Shown: in pieces, positions 14,715 to 21,782 of the stretch
Layout of the letters: every line of letters begins with the position of its first letter
How positions within the stretch are numbered: position 1 is the first letter of the stretch
Assembly: GCA_022766795.1 (NCBI GenBank)
Contig: JALEPE010000094.1
Location: forward strand, 1 to 27,877
Origin: Helicobacter sp.
Lineage (GTDB): Bacteria > Campylobacterota > Campylobacteria > Campylobacterales > Helicobacteraceae
Reading direction: 5' to 3'
DNA: 27,877 nt
Notes under the pieces: generated by a model
The model's database searches: none
What the model saw: the letters and a program-made list of their open reading frames with translations, nothing else
What the model was told of the DNA's origin: nothing
Made by a program: the position numbers and the translations under genes

Positions 14715-16355
14715 TTACATCATTCCGCCCATACCTCCCATTCCGCCCATACCGCTCATATCTGGCATTGCGGGTTTATCTTCTTTGATTTCATGTACTG
14801 TTGCTTCTGTTGTAAGCAATAGACTAGAAACAGACACAGCGTTTTGCAATGCGATTCTTGCAACTTTTAGCGGGTCAATGATTCCAGCTTCAAACATATC
14901 CACATAAGTGCCATTAGAAGCGTCAAATCCATGATTTGCATTGGAATCTTTCTCTACATTATTCACAACTACGCCATCATCAAAACCTGCATTTGTAGCG
15001 ATTTGTTTAATCGGAGCAGAAATAGCGCGTTTGATAATTTCATAACCGATTTTCTCATCGCCCTCTAACTTTAGGCTAACTTTTGCTGCTGCACGCACGA
15101 GTGCCGCACCTCCACCGATGATAATGCCCTCTTCAACCGCTGCTTTTGTTGCACTTAGCGCGTCATCTACGCGGTCTTTTTTCTCTTTCATCTCTACTTC
15201 ACTTGCTGCACCCACTTTAATGACTGCAACTCCACCGCTAAGCTTTGCTAATCTCTCTTGCAATTTTTCTTTATCGTAATCGCTTGTAGTGCTTTGGATT
15301 TGTGTCTTAATCTGTGCGATTCTAGCATTCACAGCATCTTTTTGACCTGCTCCATCTACAATGGTTGTATTGTCTTTATCAATCACGATTCTAGCAGCTT
15401 GTCCTAAATCTGCAATTGTTGCAGCCTCTAGTGTTTTGCCTAATTCCTCGCTAATTACTTCACCGCCTGTTAGGGTTGCAATATCTTTTAGCATTTCTTT
15501 TCTTCTATCGCCAAATCCGGGAGCTTTCACTGCCGCAACATTTAACACGCCACGCAATTTATTCACAACCAAAGTCGTAAGCGCCTCTCCCTCAATGTCC
15601 TCTGCGATGATAAGTAAAGGTTTGCCACTTTTCATTGTGGATTCCAAAAGCGGTAAAATGTCTTTCATGGAAGTGATTTTTTTATCTGTCAATAGAATAT
15701 AAGGGTGTTCCAATTCTGCTTCCATTTTATCGCTATTGGTTACAAAATAAGGGCTTAAATAACCTCTATCAAATTGCATTCCCTCTACCACACTTAGTTC
15801 ATCATTGATTCCTTTTGCTTCCTCTACGGTGATGACGCCGTCTTTACCGACTTTTTCCATAGCTTCTGCAATGAGTTCGCCTACTTTGGAATCAGAATTT
15901 GCAGAGATTGTTGCAACTTGTGCAATTTCTTTTTTGCCTGCAACAGGCTTAGCGATTTTTTTCAATTCCTCTGTGATTGCTTCTGCTGCTTTATCCATTC
16001 CACGCTTGACTTGAACAGGATTCGCACCTGCTGTGATATTTCTTAAACCTTCTTTAAAGATACTATACGCAAGAACTGTTGCGGTTGTTGTCCCATCTCC
16101 TGCTGCGTCTGCGGTTTTACTTGCAACTTCTTTTACAAGTTGCGCTCCCATATTTGCGATTGGGTCTGCTAATTCAATCTCTTTTGCTACTGAAACGCCG
16201 TCTTTTGTGATACTTGGCGCACCAAAGCTTTTTTGAATCAACACATTGCGTCCTCTTGGTCCCATTGTTACTTTTACTGCATCATTGAGTTGTTTAACGC
16301 CCTCATACAATCTATTTCTTGCGCTATCTGAAAAATTAATTTCTTTACTTGCCAT
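14715..16355 (-). CDS. groEL: Chaperonin GroEL (Hsp60)
   Basis: GroEL forms the ATP-driven double-ring folding chamber capped by GroES. At 546 residues it is full length and starts MASKEINFSDSARNRLYEGV. The ATP site shows VTMGPRGRNVLIQ and AGDGTTTATVLA with the catalytic Asp at residue 87. IGGGAALVRA and the hinge segments are normal, and the protein ends in the Gly-Met repeat tail GMGGMGGMGGMM. It follows groES by 37 bases and is probably transcribed only with it; no separate promoter is obvious in that gap. A hairpin follows the stop. Codon use looks more even and GC-richer than in neighbours, as expected for a very highly expressed gene. Confidence 0.98.
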   Translation of the reverse strand: MASKEINFSDSARNRLYEGVKQLNDAVKVTMGPRGRNVLIQKSFGAPSITKDGVSVAKEIELADPIANMGAQLVKEVASKTADAAGDGTTTATVLAYSIFKEGLRNITAGANPVQVKRGMDKAAEAITEELKKIAKPVAGKKEIAQVATISANSDSKVGELIAEAMEKVGKDGVITVEEAKGINDELSVVEGMQFDRGYLSPYFVTNSDKMEAELEHPYILLTDKKITSMKDILPLLESTMKSGKPLLIIAEDIEGEALTTLVVNKLRGVLNVAAVKAPGFGDRRKEMLKDIATLTGGEVISEELGKTLEAATIADLGQAARIVIDKDNTTIVDGAGQKDAVNARIAQIKTQIQSTTSDYDKEKLQERLAKLSGGVAVIKVGAASEVEMKEKKDRVDDALSATKAAVEEGIIIGGGAALVRAAAKVSLKLEGDEKIGYEIIKRAISAPIKQIATNAGFDDGVVVNNVEKDSNANHGFDASNGTYVDMFEAGIIDPLKVARIALQNAVSVSSLLLTTEATVHEIKEDKPAMPDMSGMGGMGGMGGMM

Positions 16356-16392
16356 TTTTTATCCTTTTATTAAAATCTCTAAAATTTTATGC

Positions 16393-16653
16393 CTAAGCGA
16401 TAACGCCCAAAACATCTTCAAGTTTTAAAATCAAATATTCTTTTCCGTCTAATTTCACTTCAGTGCCAGAATATTTTCCAAAAACAACTTTGTCATTCAC
16501 TTTTACTTCTTTAACTTCCGAACCGATTGCCTTCACGATTCCTTCTAGTGGCTTTTCTTTTGCATTATCAGGGATAATAATACCTGAAGCTGTTTTTGTG
16601 TCTTCTTCTAGTCTTTCTACTAGAACTCTTTCTCCAAGTGGTTTGAAATTCAT
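16393..16653 (-). CDS. groES: Co-chaperonin GroES (Hsp10)
   Basis: GroES is the seven-membered lid of the GroEL cage. This protein has 86 residues with PLGERVLVERL at the start, the GroEL-binding mobile loop around TASGIIIP (about 22-29), and VVFGKYSGTEVKLDGKEYLIL and DVLGVI towards the end. It stops there. H. pylori HspA is known to carry an extra Cys/His-rich nickel-binding tail of about 30 residues, and this is absent, arguing against a gastric urease-dependent species. The ribosome site CGGAGGT (16667-16661) is strong, seven bases from the ATG at 16653. The promoter at 16695-16723 lies directly upstream. No CIRCE-type TTAGCACTC repeat is visible before it. Confidence 0.97.
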   Translation of the reverse strand: MNFKPLGERVLVERLEEDTKTASGIIIPDNAKEKPLEGIVKAIGSEVKEVKVNDKVVFGKYSGTEVKLDGKEYLILKLEDVLGVIA

Positions 16654-16694
16654 AAGAATTACCTCCGATTCAAAATATATTTTTAAAACGCGGA

Positions 16695-16723
16695 ATTATA
16701 ATCTAAAATTTACACCTTGTCAA
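16695..16723 (-). promoter_or_regulatory. Perfect consensus sigma-70 promoter of groESL
   Basis: On the minus strand TTGACA (16723-16718) is followed after exactly 17 bases by TATAAT (16700-16695). Transcription would start near 16688 and give a leader of about 35 bases. Housekeeping promoters in Helicobacter usually lack a good -35 box, so a full consensus fits very high expression. Confidence 0.85.
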
Positions 16724-16751
16724 TACATTTAGTAAAAAAATTCATTAAATC

Positions 16752-16768
16752 TTAGTCTATAAGACTAA
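16752..16768. promoter_or_regulatory. Inverted repeat TTAGTCT-ATA-AGACTAA, candidate operator
   Basis: Seven-base perfect arms flank three bases. It lies in the divergent groES/aspartate aminotransferase spacer, about 30 bases upstream of the groESL -35 box. The half-site TTAGTC recurs at 16825-16830, and ACTAAT occurs at 16788-16793. The sequence matches neither CIRCE nor the HspR HAIR consensus as I know them. A DNA-binding site is inferred; in such AT-rich sequence, chance is possible. Confidence 0.4.
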
Positions 16769-16809
16769 ATATTAATTAGCTTAATATACTAATCTTTAAT
16801 GGAATCCTT

Positions 16810-16825
16810 AAATTATTAATAATTT
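16810..16825. repeat. Perfect 16-base AT palindrome
   Basis: AAATTATTAATAATTT is fully self-complementary. It ends on a TTAGTC half-site and lies about 8 bases before a possible -10 (TATAAA, 16833-16838) for the aminotransferase gene. It could be a regulator site or simply AT-rich promoter DNA. Confidence 0.35.
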
Positions 16826-16888
16826 TAGTCATTATAAAGGAAAAAAACTATATTCTTAAGCTTCAATTCATACGCTTTAGGAGTTATT

Positions 16889-18064
16889 ATGCAAGCGCAT
16901 TATGCAAACCGCATCACAAATCTTTCAGAGTCCATCACCATTGCTATTAGCACACTTGCTAGAGAATTAAAAGCGCAAGGCAAGGATATTTTATCTTTCT
17001 CGGCTGGAGAACCAGATTTTGACACACCAAAAGCTGTTAAAGATCTAGCCATTGCAGCAATTCAAAATGGATTCACTAAATACACTGCACCCGCTGGTAT
17101 TCCAGAATTACTCACCGCCATTAGCCAAAAGTTGGAGCGCGACAATCATTTGAGCTATTCTACAAAAGAGATTATTGTTAGTAGTGGCGCAAAACAAGCA
17201 CTCTTTAATGTATTTCAAGCCTTAATTGATAATGGCGATGAAGTCATTATCCCAAGCCCTTATTGGGTAACTTATCCCGAGCTTGTTACTTATAGTAATG
17301 GCAAAAATGTATTCATTGAAACTTCACAAGAAAATAACTTTAAAATTACTAAAGAGCAGCTTAAAGCAGCTATCACTCCAAAAACAAAAATGCTTGTCCT
17401 AACTTCACCATCAAATCCAACGGGAATGGTATATTCGCGTCAAGAATTAGAGGAAATTGCAGATACACTAAAAGGAACAAACATTTGGGTATTAAGCGAT
17501 GAAATCTATGAAAAACTTGTCTATGAAGGCAATTTTACCTCCTCTGGAAGTATCAGTGCGGATATGCTTGAGCGTACAATTACCATTAATGGTCTTAGCA
17601 AGTCTGCGGCAATGACAGGCTGGAGAATGGGCTATCTTGCGACAAAAGACCAAAAGTTGCGCCAATACATTAATGGATTACAGGGGCAATCTATTTCAAA
17701 TGTCAATTCTATCACACAAAAAGCAGCAATTGCAGGACTTGATGGAAGCATTGACAAAGATATTGCAGAAATGTGTGCAGCTTTTAAACAAAGGCGCGAT
17801 ATTGCTTGCGAAAAATTAAATGCCATTAAAGGCTTAAAGGTTAGCAAGCCCGATGGCGCATTTTATTTATTCGTGAATTGCAGTGCGTTAGCGCAGGATT
17901 CTATGGAATTTTGTAAAAATATGCTAGAAAAAGTTGGAGTAGCTGTTGTGCCTGGAATCGGTTTTGGAATGGACGGATATTTTAGATTCTCTTTTGCAAC
18001 AGACTTAGCAAGCATAGAAAAAGGCATTGAAAGAATTGCAAGCTTCTGCGCTTCTATGAAATAA
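16889..18064 (+). CDS. aspB: Aspartate aminotransferase (class I, subgroup Ib type)
   Basis: This 391-residue PLP enzyme transfers the amino group between aspartate and 2-oxoglutarate. SAGEPDFDTP near residue 35 and YTAPAGIPEL are typical of the Ib subgroup. SNPTGMVYSRQELEEIA holds the Asn contacting PLP, and VLSDEIYEKLVYEG the Asp-x-x-Tyr pair. The Schiff-base lysine is Lys238 in NGLSKSAAMTGWRMGY. FRFSFA near the C-terminus carries the Arg that binds the substrate carboxylate. The start is ATG 16889 with AGGAG at 16879-16883 and a five-base spacer. A TATAAA at 16833-16838 is a possible -10. Related prephenate or aromatic aminotransferases cannot be fully excluded. It is transcribed divergently from groESL and ends at a shared hairpin. 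Confidence 0.92.
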   Translation: MQAHYANRITNLSESITIAISTLARELKAQGKDILSFSAGEPDFDTPKAVKDLAIAAIQNGFTKYTAPAGIPELLTAISQKLERDNHLSYSTKEIIVSSGAKQALFNVFQALIDNGDEVIIPSPYWVTYPELVTYSNGKNVFIETSQENNFKITKEQLKAAITPKTKMLVLTSPSNPTGMVYSRQELEEIADTLKGTNIWVLSDEIYEKLVYEGNFTSSGSISADMLERTITINGLSKSAAMTGWRMGYLATKDQKLRQYINGLQGQSISNVNSITQKAAIAGLDGSIDKDIAEMCAAFKQRRDIACEKLNAIKGLKVSKPDGAFYLFVNCSALAQDSMEFCKNMLEKVGVAVVPGIGFGMDGYFRFSFATDLASIEKGIERIASFCASMK

Positions 18065-18078
18065 TATGCAAATCTTTA

Positions 18079-18102
18079 TGTGGAATCATTTACGATTCCA
18101 CA
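18079..18102. terminator. Hairpin between convergent genes, probable shared terminator
   Basis: TGTGGAATC (18079-18087) pairs perfectly with GATTCCACA (18094-18102) over a six-base loop. It fills the 58-base gap between the aminotransferase stop and the end of the convergent operon at 18123. Neither side has a strong T-run, so strength in either direction is uncertain. Confidence 0.55.
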
Positions 18103-18122
18103 CATATGATACATTGTAAGAT

Positions 18123-19772
18123 TTAAAACTCAAGCAAAGATTTAATACTTTGGATATGCTTTGCAATCTCTATTCCGTGCGTATTTAATTTATTAAATTT
18201 CTCTGTGCTTTGCTGTATAAACATTGCATCTAGGATATGTTTTGGTAACTGGATTGCTTTCATTGTTTTTTCATTCACGCGCTCATTATTATCACTATAA
18301 ATCTTTCGCAAGAATTCTTGTCCGCTTTTTGATAAAAAATATATATACAACACCTTTGCTATTACGCTATCCTTAAAGCGCAAAACTAAGATTCCGGCAT
18401 TTGGAATAATCGCCTTATTCCTAGCACTCTCACCAATAATGGCAACCTTTGGAATCACACCGCGCATAGAAAGCAGTACATCATAAGGCTTGATTTTCAG
18501 TTGCGTTAATTGTGCGCAATTTGCTTTAAAGACAAACTCGCTAAAGGAATCACTAAATCCATACGCACTAAAATCTTTAATACCAAAGTCATAGCAACCC
18601 ACCAAATCTTTATCACTCTTTGAAACTACACGCGCACCACAATAGCAGGATTCCAATAGACTTTCTAATTCTACTTGCTCTTTTTTCTGAAAAGATTCTA
18701 AATAAAAAGAAGGCTTAAGATTATTGGGAGCAATGTTTGCGTAATCCAAAAGTAAAGAATACTGCGTATTTTGTTTAGAAGCATATAAATCTAAAATCTC
18801 TTCTATATTGATGAGTTTTTGGTATTTGCCCTCTTTTAGATAAAATTTGCGTACATCAATAAAAAATCCACGTTTATTATTTTTAGAGAGAATCAATAAG
18901 CAAAAACTATCTGTTTGATAAGGAAAAATATTGTCAGGTAGTTCAATCACGGATTCTAAATATCCCATCTCCAATAAATATGCACATAAGCGTTCGCCTG
19001 CACCTTTACTCAATAAAGATGTGCGTAAAATAAAAACTGCTTTTTTTTTGAAGCGCAACGACGCAAACTCTATAAATGGAATCTCTAAAGCTGTTTTTGT
19101 ATAAGGGGCAAGCTTGGATTCTTTGGGAGCTTGCAAGCTAAGATGACTCAAGATTGGTGGGTGGCAAAAAACCTTGTCGTATTGCTTATTGGGGATAAAA
19201 GGTTGTTGAAAAATATCACCAACCTCTAACTTGCAAGCCTTAAATTCTAAAAGCAAGGCTAAAGCCTTTGTGATTCCAACCAACTTAGGATTAATATCTA
19301 CGCCACAAAAGGCACAATCTTTATTGAATGCACGCACACTAAGTAGCCAAGTGCCAAGCCCAAAGCAAGGATTATAGACGCTCTCTCCCGCTTTTAATGC
19401 AAGCAATCCTCTAATCAACGCATTAATTTCTACAGGTGTCGCATAAGAGTAGAGTTTAAGAATTGTTTTTTGCAAAGCAATAGTTTGCAAAAAATATTCT
19501 AAATCCTCTGCATTAAGGGATAGATCGCGCACACTTTTCAAGACTTTTCTAAAATTTAAATGCGGATTTATCTCTGCTACATTTTGTAATTCTAGCGATT
19601 CTAAATAGGTATAAAATGTGTGTGGAATCGCCTTTTCTTTTGTTGTTAATAAATCATCACTGAGTTTTGTATTTTTAGCGACCAACAAAAATTCAAGCAC
19701 AACAAAAAGTGCATCAAAATTATCCTTATAAAACTTTTGGATATAGTTAAAAATATTCAACAATTCTTTCAT
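18123..19772 (-). CDS. HsdM-like N6-methylase domain fused to an HsdS-like domain, catalytic motif degenerate
   Basis: This 549-residue protein follows type I methylase HsdM. ATPVEINALIRGLLALKAGE is where HsdM has 'TP..iv.lm..ll.p..ge', and YNPCFGLGTWLLS replaces DPacGtGgfL. CGVDINPKLVGITKALALLL and VGDIFQQ follow, then CHPPIL at the catalytic motif, where active enzymes have NPPF or a close variant. His in place of Asn/Asp/Ser suggests it does not methylate. The last ~170 residues (from LESLLESCYCGARV through YDVLLSMRG and AIIPNAGILVLRF) resemble one half of an HsdS specificity subunit. The ATG overlaps the permease stop by one base (TAATG). An A9 run (T9 at 19041-19049 on the plus strand) lies in the FKKKAVF codons. 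No HsdR is nearby. A DNA-binding but non-methylating role is possible. Confidence 0.78.
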   Translation of the reverse strand: MKELLNIFNYIQKFYKDNFDALFVVLEFLLVAKNTKLSDDLLTTKEKAIPHTFYTYLESLELQNVAEINPHLNFRKVLKSVRDLSLNAEDLEYFLQTIALQKTILKLYSYATPVEINALIRGLLALKAGESVYNPCFGLGTWLLSVRAFNKDCAFCGVDINPKLVGITKALALLLEFKACKLEVGDIFQQPFIPNKQYDKVFCHPPILSHLSLQAPKESKLAPYTKTALEIPFIEFASLRFKKKAVFILRTSLLSKGAGERLCAYLLEMGYLESVIELPDNIFPYQTDSFCLLILSKNNKRGFFIDVRKFYLKEGKYQKLINIEEILDLYASKQNTQYSLLLDYANIAPNNLKPSFYLESFQKKEQVELESLLESCYCGARVVSKSDKDLVGCYDFGIKDFSAYGFSDSFSEFVFKANCAQLTQLKIKPYDVLLSMRGVIPKVAIIGESARNKAIIPNAGILVLRFKDSVIAKVLYIYFLSKSGQEFLRKIYSDNNERVNEKTMKAIQLPKHILDAMFIQQSTEKFNKLNTHGIEIAKHIQSIKSLLEF

Positions 19773-21034
19773 TATTTATACATTGGCAAATAATCTAGCA
19801 CATATAAAATATGACAAATTCCCACAATACAGCCAAACACAAGCAATACATAAATTGTCATATCTCCACCTATCACACGGAATCCCAATGCATTTTGTGC
19901 CTCTTTTGGTAGATTTTTACGCTTGACCTTTAGCAATAATGCAGGAATAATCACCGACCAAATTGTCGCAGCAAGTCCAGCCCAACCAATAGCAATTAAG
20001 AATCCATTTGGAAAAAGCATTTCTAAGATAATAGGTGGAGCAAAGGTTACTAAAAGTGTCTTAGTGCGCCCTAACCTACTATCATCAAACCCGCATAAAT
20101 CTGCAATATAGTCAAACAATCCAAGCCCAGCCCCCAAAAAAGAAGTAACAACTGCTAAAAATGCAAAGCCATCTAGCATTCTAAGTAGAAGGACACCATC
20201 TAAATTAGAACTAGCCGCTTCAATCAATTCCTTGACATTCCCGCCTGCTGCAATGACATTTTTAAAATCTGTCCTTGCAATATTGCCATCACAGGCAATC
20301 ACCCATATTAAATACACAATAAGCGTAATACAAGTCCCATATACTAGGCATTTATTAATATGTTTTGGCTCTCTACCAAAATATTTTACCAAGCTTGGCA
20401 CACTCGCGTGAAAACAAAAGGAGGTCAAATAAGTAGAAAGTGCCACAAACACAAATAATGTATATGGGCTATTATCGCCTTGAATATTAAGTAAATTTGT
20501 TAGTTTAATCTCGCTTAACATTCCACTCATTGCAAAGACAAAGGTTATCACCATTCCCAAGATCATCACAACAGAAAATCTATCCACCAAATAAGTGCCC
20601 CACCACACACAAGCACTTAATGTAATCCCAAAGAGTAGTCCCGCAAAAGCACGTGGAATCTCAACATCAAATGCAACCGATGCAATACGCATTAGCACTG
20701 AACCACCACCACTCACATAAGCATAGATTAAAATATATAACACAAATGCTACGCTTAAACCATTGACAAGATTCCAAAACTGCCCTAAATTATCCTTAAC
20801 AAGCGTATGAAAACTAGCTCCCGGTGTATAAGAGAGATTCACCTCTAAGAGTGCTTGCGCACTTAGAAGCATTAAAAACCAAGTAACCCCCATTAGTGCA
20901 ATAGAATACCAAAGCCACATTCCAGCACTAATAATAGGCAACGCTAACATTCCCGCACCAATTGCCGTTCCAGCAATAATCATTGTCCCGCCAAATACGC
21001 TTGGATTCCGCTTTGAAATCAACCACTCTGCCAT
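19772..21034 (-). CDS. Aromatic/hydroxy amino-acid permease (HAAAP family, TyrP/Mtr type)
   Basis: This 420-residue inner-membrane protein has about 11 hydrophobic segments. The N-terminal GGTMIIAGTAIGAGMLALPI is the hallmark of the HAAAP family (Mtr, TnaB, TyrP, and the serine carrier SdaC more distantly). ALLEVNLSYTPGASFHTLVK and FCFHASVPSLVKYFG follow, where the family has its conserved 'FgfH..vPsl..y'. It is expected to import tryptophan or tyrosine with protons. The gene starts one base after the ZorB-like stop and its own stop overlaps the next ATG, so it is transcribed as part of the long minus-strand run. The link to a motor-like complex upstream is unexplained. The substrate is not determinable here. 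Confidence 0.9.
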   Translation of the reverse strand: MAEWLISKRNPSVFGGTMIIAGTAIGAGMLALPIISAGMWLWYSIALMGVTWFLMLLSAQALLEVNLSYTPGASFHTLVKDNLGQFWNLVNGLSVAFVLYILIYAYVSGGGSVLMRIASVAFDVEIPRAFAGLLFGITLSACVWWGTYLVDRFSVVMILGMVITFVFAMSGMLSEIKLTNLLNIQGDNSPYTLFVFVALSTYLTSFCFHASVPSLVKYFGREPKHINKCLVYGTCITLIVYLIWVIACDGNIARTDFKNVIAAGGNVKELIEAASSNLDGVLLLRMLDGFAFLAVVTSFLGAGLGLFDYIADLCGFDDSRLGRTKTLLVTFAPPIILEMLFPNGFLIAIGWAGLAATIWSVIIPALLLKVKRKNLPKEAQNALGFRVIGGDMTIYVLLVFGCIVGICHILYVLDYLPMYK

Positions 21035-21035
21035 T

Positions 21036-21782
21036 TTATTCCTTTATTTGTTTTAATTCTTTTTCAACTTCTTTATTAATATCTAAAATATTCATAATTT
21101 TTTCATTGCTTTTTGTTAATACTTTAAACTCAACGCGTCTTGATAATTCAGGTGTTTCAAGTGGCTTTGCAAAGGATAAACCATTAGCACGTAAGACTTT
21201 AACAAGCCATTCCTTATCCGCATTGATACTTGTTTGAGAAAAACAATATTTCAACACCTCTAACGCCCTCGCTTGTGAAAGCTCTGCATTCCCTAAATAA
21301 CGCGATTCCAAAGTTTTAGCATTTTGCCATTCCATTGAAGTATGTCCCTCAATCCTAATTTCGTCAATATCTTGCCGATATTTTTCTTGTGTTAAAATGT
21401 GAATATAACGCGGGAAAAAATCATCTAAAATTTCTTGGAATCGTGTTTTTACTTCCTTTTTACCTTGATCAAATAAGATTTCAGGCTCTCTAAAACGCAC
21501 GGTGTTATCCGTATCAATCTCGGCATTCCACGATTCCAAATTTTTAGAAAACTCCGTTACTAAATCCTTATGTAAAGCGAGCTGCAAATTTTCGTGCGTT
21601 TTTGCAATATCACTCATTTGGCGATTTAACTCTTTGAGCTCTGCATTTTGCAAGGCAAGTTGCTTCTCTGTTTTGCTAATCACCACCATATAAGATACGG
21701 CAATGAGGAGAAAAATCATCATCACCCCTGCCATCATATCTGAAATGCTAATCCACTCACTTCCGCTATAAGACTTTGCCAT
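21036..21782 (-). CDS. ZorB/MotB-like OmpA-family membrane protein
   Basis: This 248-residue protein has a short cytoplasmic start, one membrane helix with the ion-channel Asp (SISDMMAGVMMIFLLIAV, Asp15), a coiled-coil linker, and a periplasmic OmpA-like domain (IRIEGHTSMEW and NAELSQARALEVLKYCF). The MotB/ZorB family uses this design: the Asp carries ions and the OmpA domain grips peptidoglycan. The usual GHTD is GHTS here, so one expected peptidoglycan contact is changed, while the Arg in SQARA remains. Its ATG overlaps the stop of the ZorA-like gene (TAATG), so the two are made together. ZorB of the Zorya anti-phage system is the best fit; a MotB-like or other OmpA-family stator partner is the alternative. 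Confidence 0.82.
   Translation of the reverse strand: MAKSYSGSEWISISDMMAGVMMIFLLIAVSYMVVISKTEKQLALQNAELKELNRQMSDIAKTHENLQLALHKDLVTEFSKNLESWNAEIDTDNTVRFREPEILFDQGKKEVKTRFQEILDDFFPRYIHILTQEKYRQDIDEIRIEGHTSMEWQNAKTLESRYLGNAELSQARALEVLKYCFSQTSINADKEWLVKVLRANGLSFAKPLETPELSRRVEFKVLTKSNEKIMNILDINKEVEKELKQIKE

Noticed and set aside
15361..15702. 113-residue plus-strand frame opposite groEL
   Set aside because: It is antisense to a highly conserved gene, with no ribosome site and low-complexity Ser/Ala/Ile/Val-rich content typical of a shadow frame.
16654..16888. CIRCE or HAIR heat-shock operator
   Set aside because: Neither TTAGCACTC-N9-GAGTGCTAA nor a CTTGAGT-type inverted repeat is visible; the palindromes present have other sequences.
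18123..19772. An active type I restriction-modification methylase
   Set aside because: The catalytic motif is HPPI instead of NPPF/Y, no hsdR is nearby, and it sits in a housekeeping operon.
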